Assembly (NCBI GenBank): GCA_964614915.1
Contig: CAZTNC010000002.1
Span: 1-64,000 of the forward strand
DNA from: WTFY01 sp964614915
Lineage (GTDB): Bacteria; Pseudomonadota; Gammaproteobacteria; UBA4575
Direction of reading: 5' to 3'
Length of the DNA: 64,000 nucleotides
Positions within the stretch are counted from its first letter, which is position 1, and each line of letters starts with the position of its first letter. The notes under the pieces were generated by a model. The model was not told the origin of the DNA. It worked only from the letters and a program-made list of their open reading frames with translations, and did not search any database. Shown here piece by piece: positions 9,892-18,929 of the stretch. Made by a program: the position numbers and the translations under genes.

Positions 9892-11306
9892 CATTCAATA
9901 TCGGACATTTTGCAACCCGCAAAATTAAGCATGTGCACTTCGTGGGCATCGGGGGTTCCGGCATGGGGGGCATCGCAGAGGTAATGGTGAACCTGGGGTA
10001 CCAGGTATACGGCTCCGACATCCAGGAGAACGCGATTACCCGGCGCCTGTCAAAACTGGGTGCGACGGTGTACGGCCGTCATGATGCCGGCAATGTTCGG
10101 GATGCCGATGTCGTGGTGATGTCAAGCGCGGTAGGAGACGATAACCCGGAAATTGCAGCTGCCCATGAACGGCGCATCCCGGTCGTGCCACGTGCGGAAA
10201 TGCTTGCCGAGCTGATGCGTTTCCGTTACGGCATTGCGGTGGCAGGCACTCATGGCAAGACCACCACGACGAGCCTGATCGCATCCATACTTGCACATGC
10301 CGATCTGGACCCGACCTTCATCATTGGCGGTCGTGTCAACAGTTTCGGAAGTCATTCAAAGCTGGGCGCCGGACAGTACCTGGTCGCCGAGGCGGATGAA
10401 AGCGATTCCTCGTTCCTGTATCTGCAGCCCATCATGTCGGTCGTGACCAATATCGACTCGGATCATCTGTCCGCGTACGGAGGCGATTTCAACACCTTGC
10501 AGGATGCGTTCCTGCAGTTTATCCATCACTTGCCTTTTTACGGGGTGGCCGTTTTGTGCATGGATGACGAGACGGTCCGTGCCCAGTTGCCAAGGATTTC
10601 GCGTCCATACGTCACCTACGGCTTTTCGGACCAGGCCGATTACCGGATCACCGAAGTCGAGAAGTCTCCACAGCAGACAAAATTTGTCCTGCAGCGACCC
10701 GGGAAGCAAGCCCCGGTCCGATTCGTGCTGAATCTGCTGGGCATTCACAATGTCCTGAATGCGGTGGCGGCAGCGATCGTCGCCTTGCAGCTTGACGTCA
10801 AGGAAAACTGCATACAGTCGGCCTTCGAGAATTTCCAGGGCATAGCACGGCGATTTCAGGTCTATCCACAGATATCCATCGACAAGCGGCAGGTTCAGTT
10901 GGTAGACGACTATGGCCATCACCCTGCCGAAATAGCTGCCACGATGACCACTGCGCGGGATGCCTGGCCCGGGCGCCGACTGACCGTGCTGTTTCAGCCG
11001 CACCGGTATTCGCGCACACGGGACCTGTTCGACGATTTTGTACGGGTACTGAACGAAGCGGATGTCCTGATGCTGTGTGAGGTCTATGCGGCGAACGAGG
11101 ATCCTTTGGCAGGCGCTGACAGCCTGGCACTGAGCCGCGCACTTCGTGCACGGGGCAAGCTTGACCCGATCCTGGTGAAGGACTTGTCTGAGGTCCAGGC
11201 CACGCTGGAGCACGTCTCGGAGGACCAGGATGTTCTGCTCACCCTGGGAGCAGGCAGCATCGGAGGCACCGCCCAGCATCTGAGTGAGGTTTTTGCGCGA
11301 GGCTGA
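9888..11306 (+). CDS. murC: MurC, UDP-MurNAc-L-alanine ligase
   Basis: First of the four Mur ligases; adds L-alanine to UDP-MurNAc. The N-terminal UDP-binding Rossmann motif GIGGSGMGGIAE occurs at about residues 22-33. The ATP loop GTHGKTTT has its lysine at residue 124. The substrate-contact stretch EADESDSSF and the C-terminal DYGHHPAEI are typical. At 472 residues it has normal length. In this cluster murC and murB come after murG and before ddlB, the usual gammaproteobacterial order. Confidence 0.97.
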   Translation: MTFNIGHFATRKIKHVHFVGIGGSGMGGIAEVMVNLGYQVYGSDIQENAITRRLSKLGATVYGRHDAGNVRDADVVVMSSAVGDDNPEIAAAHERRIPVVPRAEMLAELMRFRYGIAVAGTHGKTTTTSLIASILAHADLDPTFIIGGRVNSFGSHSKLGAGQYLVAEADESDSSFLYLQPIMSVVTNIDSDHLSAYGGDFNTLQDAFLQFIHHLPFYGVAVLCMDDETVRAQLPRISRPYVTYGFSDQADYRITEVEKSPQQTKFVLQRPGKQAPVRFVLNLLGIHNVLNAVAAAIVALQLDVKENCIQSAFENFQGIARRFQVYPQISIDKRQVQLVDDYGHHPAEIAATMTTARDAWPGRRLTVLFQPHRYSRTRDLFDDFVRVLNEADVLMLCEVYAANEDPLAGADSLALSRALRARGKLDPILVKDLSEVQATLEHVSEDQDVLLTLGAGSIGGTAQHLSEVFARG

Positions 11307-11307
11307 C

Positions 11308-12207
11308 ATGGAAGCGGTAAACGACATCGAAATGCTGCGCGGAACGCTGGAGAGAAATGCCTCGCTGGCACGGTTCACCAGTTGGAAGGTTGGTGGGGCT
11401 GCTGATCTTCTGTATCGGCCTGCGGATGTGCAGGATTTGCGGAATTTCCTCGCGGGCCAGGCGGAGGATGTACCGCTGACCTGGCTGGGTGGTGGCACCA
11501 ATGTGCTGGTGCGTGACGGGGGCATACGGGGTGTGGTGATTTTGCTGCATGGCTGTCTGGGGGGGCTGGAGATCGACAGCCCCGGCATGGTCCGGGCAGA
11601 GGCAGGTGTTGCCTGTGCCAAGCTGGCACGCTTTTGTGCAGACCAGGAGTTGCAGGGTGCGGAGTTTCTGGTAGGCATCCCCGGTACGGTCGGGGGCGCA
11701 CTGGCCATGAATTCGGGTGCCTATGGCCATGCGACCTGGGAATTCGTATCCCATGCACAAACCGTAGACCGCCGTGGCGGGTTGCATACCCGGCATTGCG
11801 ATGATTTCCAGCCGGGCTATCGCACGGTCCAGGTGCCCCGGGATGAGTGGTTTGCCGGCGCCGTGTTCAGATTTACCCCCGGGAGCGCGTCGCAGGCGAG
11901 GGCCACCATTCGTTCGCTGCTGGAACGGCGCAATGCCGACCAACCCTTGGGAAGTCAGAGCTGCGGCTCGGTGTTCAGGAATCCGGAGCAAGATCATGCA
12001 GCCCGGCTGATCGAGAGCTGTAACCTGAAGGGGGCCCGGGTTGGCGGAGCACAGGTTTCGGAGAAACATGCAAACTTCATCATCAATCTGGGACATGCCA
12101 CGGCCAAGGATATCGAGGAACTGATCTGGAAGGTGCATGCGACCGTGAAGGCCGAGCAGGGTGTCACGCTGGTCCCCGAGGTCAGGATTCTGGGAGAAGC
12201 GCAATGA
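11308..12207 (+). CDS. murB: MurB, UDP-N-acetylenolpyruvoylglucosamine reductase
   Basis: FAD-dependent reductase of 299 residues that makes UDP-MurNAc from the enolpyruvyl precursor using NADPH. FAD-binding motifs are visible: TSWKVGGAADLLYRP near residue 25 and LGGGTNVLVRDGG near residue 60. GIPGTVGGALAMNSGAYG near residue 120 and GSVFRNP near residue 220 are catalytic-domain signatures. It belongs to the short type I class. I chose the ATG at 11308, just after the murC stop; an upstream in-frame start would overlap murC. It overlaps ddlB by 4 bases. Confidence 0.95.
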   Translation: MEAVNDIEMLRGTLERNASLARFTSWKVGGAADLLYRPADVQDLRNFLAGQAEDVPLTWLGGGTNVLVRDGGIRGVVILLHGCLGGLEIDSPGMVRAEAGVACAKLARFCADQELQGAEFLVGIPGTVGGALAMNSGAYGHATWEFVSHAQTVDRRGGLHTRHCDDFQPGYRTVQVPRDEWFAGAVFRFTPGSASQARATIRSLLERRNADQPLGSQSCGSVFRNPEQDHAARLIESCNLKGARVGGAQVSEKHANFIINLGHATAKDIEELIWKVHATVKAEQGVTLVPEVRILGEAQ

Positions 12208-13121
12208 CGGACGTGTCGCGCTTTGGCAAGGTCGCAGTACTGATGGGAGGACCGTCGTCGGAGCGGGAAATCTCGCTCAAAAGTGGCAGTGCAGTGCTGA
12301 GTGCGTTGCAGGAGGCGCATGTGGATGCAACGGGGATTGACGTGTCCGGTGATGTATTCGAGCGGTTGCGCGCCGGTAATTTTGACCGGGCCTTCATTGC
12401 GTTGCATGGATTCCTTGGGGAGGACGGCTGCATACAGGGCGGGCTGGAAATGATCGGACTGCCGTACAGCGGCAGCGGTGTGCTGGCATCAGGGATCTGC
12501 ATGAACAAGCGCATGACCAAGCAGATCTGGTCGGGGCACGGTATCCCGACACCCGGATACCGGATCATAAAAGGTTCTGTCGACCCGGAGGCACTGGTTG
12601 CGGAGCTGGGCTTGCCCATGATCCTGAAACCCGTGTCCCAGGGTTCGAGCATTGGCATTACCAAGGTTGATACCCGCGAGGGGATTGTCTCGGCGTGGAA
12701 GCACGCGTGTGATTTTGAGGACACGGTGATGGCCGAACAGTGGATCGAGGGCAAGGAATACACGGTAGCCGTACTGGAGGACCAGGCGCTGCCCGCCATC
12801 CGGCTGGAAACCCCGCGGACCTTCTATGATTTTGATGCCAAGTACGAGTCCAGTGACACTCAATACCATTGTCCTTCCGGGTTGTCTGCCGCGCGGGAGA
12901 CGGCAATCAAGGAACAGGTGCTGCAGGCCTTCGCTGCCACGACGGCCTCGGGCTGGGGCCGCGTCGATCTGATCTTGGACGGCCATGGGCAGCCATGGTT
13001 CCTGGAAATCAATACGGTCCCGGGCATGACCGACCACAGCCTGGTGCCGATGGCTGCCAAGGCACAGGGCATCGGCTTCGTCGAACTGGTGCTCAGAATA
13101 CTGGAGACTTCACTGGCCTGA
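12204..13121 (+). CDS. ddl: DdlB, D-alanine-D-alanine ligase
   Basis: ATP-grasp ligase of 305 residues that makes the D-Ala-D-Ala dipeptide used by MurF. The N-terminal MGGPSSEREISLKSG motif is followed by the ATP-binding loop with KPVSQGSSIGITKV near residue 140. The metal-binding stretch LEINTVPGMTDHSLVP lies near residue 265. A tyrosine ends the omega-loop region (residues about 210-220), typical of D-Ala rather than D-lactate ligases. It lies between murB and ftsQ, as in the classic dcw order. Confidence 0.96.
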   Translation: MTDVSRFGKVAVLMGGPSSEREISLKSGSAVLSALQEAHVDATGIDVSGDVFERLRAGNFDRAFIALHGFLGEDGCIQGGLEMIGLPYSGSGVLASGICMNKRMTKQIWSGHGIPTPGYRIIKGSVDPEALVAELGLPMILKPVSQGSSIGITKVDTREGIVSAWKHACDFEDTVMAEQWIEGKEYTVAVLEDQALPAIRLETPRTFYDFDAKYESSDTQYHCPSGLSAARETAIKEQVLQAFAATTASGWGRVDLILDGHGQPWFLEINTVPGMTDHSLVPMAAKAQGIGFVELVLRILETSLA

Positions 13122-13122
13122 A

Positions 13123-13932
13123 ATGACTGCACGAAAACGAAAGCATGCAAACAAAACGGTCGCCTCCCAAACGGTGCCGGCTTACTTCTCACTGCGCGGT
13201 GCATGGGACGTGCTGGTGATCGCCGTGCTTCTGGGGGTCGTGGCGTATGGCGCGTACTGGGTCCGTGTCCACCATCCCGAACTGCTGGTATGGCCACAGA
13301 TCCAGCAGGTCACAGTCGAGGGCGAGGTGCATCCAGACGACCGCGAGGTCTTCAGGAAAATCGTATCTTCACGTGTCGCGAAAGGATTTTTCCGCATTCC
13401 CATGGGCCGGCTGGAACAGGAACTGGCAGAGTTGCCCTGGATCCACCAGGTCAAGGTGCGACGGATCTGGCCCGCCACGCTGGTGGTCGCGGTACATGGG
13501 CAAGACCCGATTGCACGCTGGGGCAAAACCGGACTGATGAATGTGTATGGGGGGCTCTTTTTCCCGGAATCCGTGGAAGCATCCCATGCGGCGTTACCCA
13601 TGCTGTACGGAGAAGAGACCCGTGCCGCCGTGCTGGCCGGTATATTCGAGCGCAAGGTTCGCTGGCTGGAGCCTTTGGGCCTGCAGTTGCAGGGACTGTT
13701 CGAGGATGATCGCCTGTCCAAGCATCTAGTGCTGTCCAACGGGGTCATACTGGTCCTCGGACACGGTCAGCTTGGCAAGAAAATTTCACGGTTCATGACC
13801 GCCTACGAGGAGTACCTGTCTGCACACATGGAGCAGGTGAAGAAAATTGACCTTCGCTATACCAACGGTCTGGCAGTGGAGTGGAAAGACCCTCAACTGG
13901 CAGGAAACTTCAAGCTGGAACGCAAGCTATGA
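13123..13932 (+). CDS. ftsQ: FtsQ, division protein
   Basis: Bitopic membrane protein of 269 residues. A basic cytoplasmic end (about residues 1-25, rich in Lys and Arg) precedes one membrane helix (about 28-46). A POTRA domain follows (about 60-130, including VTVEGEVHP and LPWIHQVKVRRIWP), then the beta domain. FtsQ links early and late divisome proteins and binds FtsL and FtsB. It starts one base after the ddlB stop and overlaps ftsA by 4 bases. Confidence 0.94.
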   Translation: MTARKRKHANKTVASQTVPAYFSLRGAWDVLVIAVLLGVVAYGAYWVRVHHPELLVWPQIQQVTVEGEVHPDDREVFRKIVSSRVAKGFFRIPMGRLEQELAELPWIHQVKVRRIWPATLVVAVHGQDPIARWGKTGLMNVYGGLFFPESVEASHAALPMLYGEETRAAVLAGIFERKVRWLEPLGLQLQGLFEDDRLSKHLVLSNGVILVLGHGQLGKKISRFMTAYEEYLSAHMEQVKKIDLRYTNGLAVEWKDPQLAGNFKLERKL

Positions 13933-15164
13933 GTCGCAAGACAGAAAGAGACATCCTCGTCGGCCTGGATATAGGCACTTCCAAGGTCACCGCGATTGTG
14001 GGCGAAGTGAATGAGGAGGACCAGTTGGAAGTGATCGGGCTTGGTACCAGCCCGTCCCGGGGGCTGAAAAAGAGTGTCGTTGTCAATATTGAATCCACCG
14101 TGCAATCCATCCAGCGTGCGGTCGAGGAAGCCGAGTTGATGGCCGGGTGCCAGATACATTCGGTATACACCGGGATTGCCGGCAGCCATATCCGCAGCAT
14201 GAATTCCCACGGCATTGTCGGCATCAAGGACCGGGAAGTGTCCAAGGGAGACGTGGAGCGCGTGATCGATGCTGCCCGGGCTGTGGCCATCCCGGCAGAC
14301 CAGAGAGTGCTGCAGGTGATGCCCCAGGAATTTGTGATTGACCAGCAGGAAGGCATCCGAGAGCCCATCGGCATGTCCGGTGTGCGCCTTGAGGCAAAAG
14401 TCCATCTGGTCACGGGTGCTGTCAGTGTGGCGCAGAACATCATCAAGTGTATTCACCGCTGCGGACTGGAGGTGGACGATATCATCCTGGAGCAGTTGGC
14501 CTCGAGCAGTGCGGTACTCACGGATGATGAAAAAGAGTTGGGGATATGCCTCGTGGACATCGGTGGAGGCACTACGGATGTTGCCGTATTCACTGACGGT
14601 GCGATCAAGCACACTGCCGTGATCCCGATCGCCGGCACCCAGGTTACCAATGACATTGCGGTGGCCATGCGAACCCCGACCCAGCATGCCGAAGATATCA
14701 AGATCAAGTATGCCTGCGCACTGCGGCAACTTGCGAACCCTGACGACACCATCGACGTCCCCAGTGCAGGAGATCGCGAATCAAGACAACTGTCACGCCA
14801 GACGCTGGCAGAAATCGTGGAGCCACGGTATGAAGAGTTGCTTTCGCTGGTGCTGGCCGAACTTGAGCGCAGTGGTTTCAAGGACCTGGTTGCGGCAGGC
14901 GTAGTGCTGACCGGCGGCAGTTCAAGGATGGAAGGGGTGGTTGACCTTGCGGAAGAGATTTTCCACATGCCCGTACGTTTGGGTATTGCGCAGAATGTGA
15001 CGGGCCTGGTGGACGTTGTAAGAAATCCGATTTATGCCACGGGGGTGGGTCTGCTCCTGTTCGGTTTTCAGAACCAGAGGCTGGAGCAGAACGCCTTGTC
15101 GGGCGAATCGGTTGTGGCGGGAGTGTTTAACAGGGTAAGGAGCTGGTTTCAAGGAAGCTTTTAA
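13929..15164 (+). CDS. ftsA: FtsA, actin-like membrane tether for FtsZ
   Basis: Actin-fold ATPase of 411 residues. The phosphate-1 loop VGLDIGTSKVTAI occurs at about residues 10-22, the phosphate-2 motif is VDIGGGTTDVAVF and the adenosine motif is VLTGGSSRMEG. A C-terminal amphipathic helix (FNRVRSWFQGSF, the last 12 residues) should bind the inner membrane. FtsA anchors FtsZ and recruits the later division proteins. The ATG at 13929 overlaps the ftsQ stop; an upstream in-frame start inside ftsQ lies outside the conserved protein. Confidence 0.97.
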   Translation: MSRKTERDILVGLDIGTSKVTAIVGEVNEEDQLEVIGLGTSPSRGLKKSVVVNIESTVQSIQRAVEEAELMAGCQIHSVYTGIAGSHIRSMNSHGIVGIKDREVSKGDVERVIDAARAVAIPADQRVLQVMPQEFVIDQQEGIREPIGMSGVRLEAKVHLVTGAVSVAQNIIKCIHRCGLEVDDIILEQLASSSAVLTDDEKELGICLVDIGGGTTDVAVFTDGAIKHTAVIPIAGTQVTNDIAVAMRTPTQHAEDIKIKYACALRQLANPDDTIDVPSAGDRESRQLSRQTLAEIVEPRYEELLSLVLAELERSGFKDLVAAGVVLTGGSSRMEGVVDLAEEIFHMPVRLGIAQNVTGLVDVVRNPIYATGVGLLLFGFQNQRLEQNALSGESVVAGVFNRVRSWFQGSF

Positions 15165-15204
15165 AACTCATGTGCTGAGCATGAAAATCTAGAGGAGAAA
15201 GGTC

Positions 15205-16356
15205 ATGTTTGAACTGGTAGATACATATGGTGAGAATGCTGTCATCAAGGTGATCGGCGTGGGCGGAGGCGGCGGAAATGCCGTCATGCACATGGCGCAA
15301 TCCAACATTGACGGTGTGGATTTCATTTGTGCGAACACCGATTCGCAGGCGCTGAAAAGCACCGATGTCAAGACGGTACTGCAGCTCGGGAACAACATTA
15401 CCCAAGGGCTGGGAGCCGGGGCTAACCCGGTGGTTGGCCGCGAGGCCGCACTTGAAGACCAGGATCGCATCCGTGAGTCCATCTCAGGAGCGGACATGCT
15501 GTTCATCACTGCCGGTATGGGTGGCGGAACCGGGACCGGTGCAGCGCCTGTCGTGGCGGAAATTGCCGAGGAGCTGGGTGTTTTGACGGTCGCAGTGGTG
15601 ACCAAGCCGTTTCCCTTCGAGGGCGACAAGCGCATGAAGATCGCCAATGCCGGTATCGAGGAGCTCGTCAAGCACGTTGACTCGCTGATCACGATACCCA
15701 ATGAAAAACTGCTGGCGGTCCTCGGTCGGGAAACCAACCTGCTGGACGCCTTCAAATCGGCCAATGATGTCCTGCGCGGTGCCGTTCAGGGGATCGCCGA
15801 ACTGATCACCTGCCCGGGACTGATCAACGTGGATTTTGCCGATGTACGCACGGTGATGTCGGAGATGGGAATGGCCATGATGGGCTCGGGCACCTCAACG
15901 GGTGCAGAGCGGGCACGCGAGGCTGCAGAAGCTGCCATCTCCAGCCCACTGCTCGAGGACGTCAACATTGCAGGTGCCAAGGGCATTCTCGTGAACGTGA
16001 CCGCCAGTGCCGGCCTTTCCATTGGCGAATTCGACGAAATTGGCAGTCATATCAAGGGCTTGGCATCGGATGACGCCACGGTGGTCGTCGGTACGGTGAT
16101 CGACGAATCCATGCAGGACAGCTTGCGCGTGACACTGGTGGCGACCGGCATCGGGTCAAAAACCACGCCGGCTCCGGCCAAACCCAAGATGACGCTGGTA
16201 GAGACCTCGGCCAAGAAGCCGGCCAAGGTCATCGATGAAGAGGTGAGCGGCGCCAAGGTGCATGCAAAGACCGGGGCCGAAGTCGCCGGGAAAAACCAGG
16301 GGTACGATCTGGACTATCTGGATATTCCTACATTTTTGCGTACGCAAGCCGACTGA
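15205..16356 (+). CDS. ftsZ: FtsZ, tubulin-like division GTPase
   Basis: Forms the cytokinetic ring. The tubulin signature GGGTGTG is at residues 106-112, and the T7 synergy loop NVDFADVRTVM lies near residue 209. After the globular core comes a linker rich in Ala, Pro and Lys (about residues 318-365). The conserved C-terminal peptide DYLDIPTFLR then binds FtsA and ZapD. A strong ribosome site (GAGGAGA) precedes the ATG. A 40-base gap from ftsA is the first real gap in the cluster. Confidence 0.98.
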   Translation: MFELVDTYGENAVIKVIGVGGGGGNAVMHMAQSNIDGVDFICANTDSQALKSTDVKTVLQLGNNITQGLGAGANPVVGREAALEDQDRIRESISGADMLFITAGMGGGTGTGAAPVVAEIAEELGVLTVAVVTKPFPFEGDKRMKIANAGIEELVKHVDSLITIPNEKLLAVLGRETNLLDAFKSANDVLRGAVQGIAELITCPGLINVDFADVRTVMSEMGMAMMGSGTSTGAERAREAAEAAISSPLLEDVNIAGAKGILVNVTASAGLSIGEFDEIGSHIKGLASDDATVVVGTVIDESMQDSLRVTLVATGIGSKTTPAPAKPKMTLVETSAKKPAKVIDEEVSGAKVHAKTGAEVAGKNQGYDLDYLDIPTFLRTQAD

Positions 16357-16377
16357 GCGGCGCGCGCTCGGCAAGGC

Positions 16378-16428
16378 CAGGGTTTAAAAACTCTGGTGAA
16401 GTCATCGGGAAATTGTGTAATATTACAC
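16378..16428 (+). promoter_or_regulatory. ftsZ-lpxC intergenic region: hairpin and 14-bp palindrome
   Basis: Two structured elements lie in the 154 bases between ftsZ and lpxC. The first is a short hairpin at 16378-16397 (arms CCAGGGTTT and AAACTCTGG, with one wobble pair). The second is a perfect palindrome GTGTAATATTACAC at 16415-16428. The hairpin has no clear U-run, so termination is uncertain. The palindrome could be an operator for lpxC or part of its promoter. Neither role is shown by the sequence alone. Confidence 0.4.
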
Positions 16429-16510
16429 CGATATTACCTGTTGCTCGGTATGCGGCTTGGGGATGCTGAAGGAATCAGCGGCTGATAGCGGTCTATAGGA
16501 TGTACGGTCT

Positions 16511-17428
16511 GTGATACAACAAAGAACACTAAAGAATGTCATACGTGCGACAGGTGTAGGCCTACACACTGGCAAGAAAATCTACCTGACACTGCGCCCG
16601 GCCCCCGTGGATTCCGGGGTCATATTCCGGCGTGTTGACCTCGATCCACCCCTTGAAATCAAGGCCAGCCCCGAGAATGTCGGTGATACCAGCCTGTCCA
16701 CGACGCTGGTTTCCGAAGGCGTGCGCATTTCCACGGTCGAGCACCTGCTCTCAGCAATGGCGGGTCTGGGCATAGACAATGCGTACGTGGATGTCAGTGC
16801 ACCGGAAGTGCCCATCATGGATGGCAGCGCAGGCCCCTTTGTCTTCCTGGTGCAATCCTCGGGGATCGTTGAGCAGAATGCAGCCAAGCGATTCATCCGG
16901 ATCACCCGGTCCGTAAAGGTCAAGGAGGGCGACAAGTGGGCAAGGTTTGATCCGTTTGACGGATTCAAGGTCGGGTTCATGATTGATTTCGATCACCCGG
17001 TCTTCAAGGCGGGTCCGCAAAAGGCCGAACTGGATTTTTCCACGACCTCTTTCGTCAAGGAAATATCACGATCGCGCACATTCGGATTCATGCGCGACTT
17101 CGAAGCCCTGCGCTCGCGCAACCTGGCGTTGGGAGGCAGCCTGGACAACTCGATTGCAGTGGATGATCACCGCATCCTGAACGAGGACGGTCTGCGCTAC
17201 GAGGACGAGTTTGTAAAACACAAGATTCTGGATGCCATCGGCGATCTGTACCTGCTCGGGCACAGCCTGATCGGTGCGTTCAGCGGCTATAAATCGGGCC
17301 ATGCCCTGAACAACAAGCTGCTGAGAAAGCTGGTCGAGGATACGAGTGCATGGGAAGAGGTCACTTTCGAGGATGGCGAGGAGAAAGTGCCGATCCTCTA
17401 CGGCTCTCCCGTCAGCGCCAACGTCTAG
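16511..17428 (+). CDS. lpxC: LpxC, UDP-3-O-acyl-GlcNAc deacetylase
   Basis: Zinc amidase of 305 residues catalysing the committed step of lipid A synthesis. The zinc motif is visible as H237-KILD at the start of HKILDAIGDLYLLGH, a second ligand lies in STVEHLLSAMAG (about residues 75-86), and the LIGAFSGYKSGHALN loop follows. The length is typical. It follows ftsZ, as in other gammaproteobacteria, after a 154-base gap with its own possible control sites. It faces dciA convergently. Confidence 0.97.
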   Translation: MIQQRTLKNVIRATGVGLHTGKKIYLTLRPAPVDSGVIFRRVDLDPPLEIKASPENVGDTSLSTTLVSEGVRISTVEHLLSAMAGLGIDNAYVDVSAPEVPIMDGSAGPFVFLVQSSGIVEQNAAKRFIRITRSVKVKEGDKWARFDPFDGFKVGFMIDFDHPVFKAGPQKAELDFSTTSFVKEISRSRTFGFMRDFEALRSRNLALGGSLDNSIAVDDHRILNEDGLRYEDEFVKHKILDAIGDLYLLGHSLIGAFSGYKSGHALNNKLLRKLVEDTSAWEEVTFEDGEEKVPILYGSPVSANV

Positions 17429-17453
17429 TGACTGCCCGTCTGCCGGGCGCCCT

Positions 17454-17897
17454 TCAGTCCTTCCTGCCCTGTCTCGCCAGCCGGCGCAGCGCTTCTTTCA
17501 GTTCACGGTCCTGCACATGTTCGGCGCACGCACTGATATGACGGGCGCTGTTCGCCGAAAGGGGAGTCGCCGGTCTTGGCGGCTTTGGCTCACCGGTAGT
17601 TTTTCGGATTTTAATCTTTAGCCGATTTAGGTATTCTCTTACCGCAAGGTCAAGCTCCTGGTTGAGCTGTTTCAGGATTTCATACTGCTGAAACCGCAGC
17701 AGGCTAGCATGACCGGCATCATCCGTGATGATGGTCAGGGTCCGGTTGTCAATGCTGGCCACCCAGCAGTGGCTGGCCAGTGTTGTGGGCAGCTGCATCC
17801 TCAGGCTCAGGGTGAGCCGGTGCAGCAGCCTGGTTTTATCCTGTAAGCCTGTGCTGATGTATGACGAGAGTTTCTGCATCCGGATGAGCTCAGCCAA
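17454..17897 (-). CDS. dciA: DciA-like protein (DUF721), probable DnaB helicase loader
   Basis: A 147-residue protein with the DUF721 pattern: an N-terminal helical part, a central stretch like HCWVASIDNRTLTIITDDAGHASLLRF (described in pieces: the VASIDN and LTIITDDAG strands), then a charged helical tail. DciA proteins interact with the replicative helicase DnaB in bacteria that lack DnaC or DnaI. Position supports the call, because DUF721 genes sit between lpxC and secA in many gammaproteobacteria. It runs convergently to lpxC and divergently from the M23 peptidase. Confidence 0.75.
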   Translation of the reverse strand: MAELIRMQKLSSYISTGLQDKTRLLHRLTLSLRMQLPTTLASHCWVASIDNRTLTIITDDAGHASLLRFQQYEILKQLNQELDLAVREYLNRLKIKIRKTTGEPKPPRPATPLSANSARHISACAEHVQDRELKEALRRLARQGRKD

Positions 17898-17931
17898 GGA
17901 TGTTCAATAACCCAGATTAACTGCAACTGCA

Positions 17932-18837
17932 ATGAACATTATCATTTTCCCCCGTTCGCGCCTACGCCTCCTGTATGTCGAACCGCGCAGGTGGTACCGG
18001 GCCGGCCTGATTGCCGGTGCGGTGCTGACCCTGACCGTACTGCTCGGCTGCGGGTACATGCTGGGCCTCCACTTCGGCAATGAAGTGATCTTGAGCCAGT
18101 GGAAGGAAGATATTGCGGAACACGAAGAGCGGCTGCAACTGGCACGCCAGGAAACCCGGGCCGAGGTCAGCGCGCTGACCACACAGGCGGGGATGCTGCA
18201 GGCCCAGGTGCAGCGCATCGACGTCCTGGGCAGCGTACTGATCGAGATGGTGGGTCTTGAACCCGAAGAGTTCAGCTTTGAGCCGGAATCCGGGATCGGG
18301 GGTCCGGTCCCGGTGACGGATGCTCCCGACGACAAAAACCTGCAGATTGAGTCCGAATTCGAAAAGATCCAGAACAGCCTGGAAGCGCGTGAGCGCCAGT
18401 TGCAGGTAATTCGCGATGCACTGGTCGACGAGAAGGTCAAGCAGGAAACCGAGCCGCAGGGCCGACCGGTCGAGTACAGCTGGGTGTCCTCCCTGTTCGG
18501 CAAGCGCCGCGACCCCTTTACGGGGCATCCTGAACTGCATCAGGGTGTGGATTTTGCCGGCCCGTCCGGCAGTAACGTGATGGCTGTTGCCGGGGGGATC
18601 GTCACGCGTGCACGCAGGAACGGCGACTACGGCAAGCTGGTGGAAATCGATCACGGCAATGGATACATGTCGCGCTATGCGCACAACGAGGTTCTGCTCG
18701 TGAAGGCGGGCGAGGTGGTCCGGCGCGGACACGTGATCGCGAAGCTGGGCAATACCGGCCGCTCGACGGGCCCCCATGTCCACTTCGAGATCCTCAAGGA
18801 CGGTGTCCAGATCGATCCGATGAAATTTGTCAAATAG
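17932..18837 (+). CDS. M23-family peptidoglycan endopeptidase, membrane anchored
   Basis: A 301-residue protein with one N-terminal membrane segment (about residues 24-45), a periplasmic coiled coil (about 50-165) and a C-terminal M23 (LytM) domain. The zinc ligands are present: HQGVDF gives the H-x3-D pair and HVHFE the H-x-H pair. It should therefore be an active peptidoglycan hydrolase rather than an EnvC-like activator. The same gene is found between lpxC and secA in Pseudomonas. Its role in division or growth is inferred from context. Confidence 0.88.
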   Translation: MNIIIFPRSRLRLLYVEPRRWYRAGLIAGAVLTLTVLLGCGYMLGLHFGNEVILSQWKEDIAEHEERLQLARQETRAEVSALTTQAGMLQAQVQRIDVLGSVLIEMVGLEPEEFSFEPESGIGGPVPVTDAPDDKNLQIESEFEKIQNSLEARERQLQVIRDALVDEKVKQETEPQGRPVEYSWVSSLFGKRRDPFTGHPELHQGVDFAGPSGSNVMAVAGGIVTRARRNGDYGKLVEIDHGNGYMSRYAHNEVLLVKAGEVVRRGHVIAKLGNTGRSTGPHVHFEILKDGVQIDPMKFVK

Positions 18838-18929
18838 CCTGGCTGCAGGTGAGGGCTGCCTGATTTTGCCAGTCACCCGGGCGGTGCAGGATGCGTCCCC
18901 GGCTTTCCCGCAATTGATGTAAGCACGCA

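Noticed and set aside
10356..11708. A 450-codon minus-strand frame opposite murC and murB
   Set aside because: Antisense shadow of two well-supported genes, without recognisable protein features.
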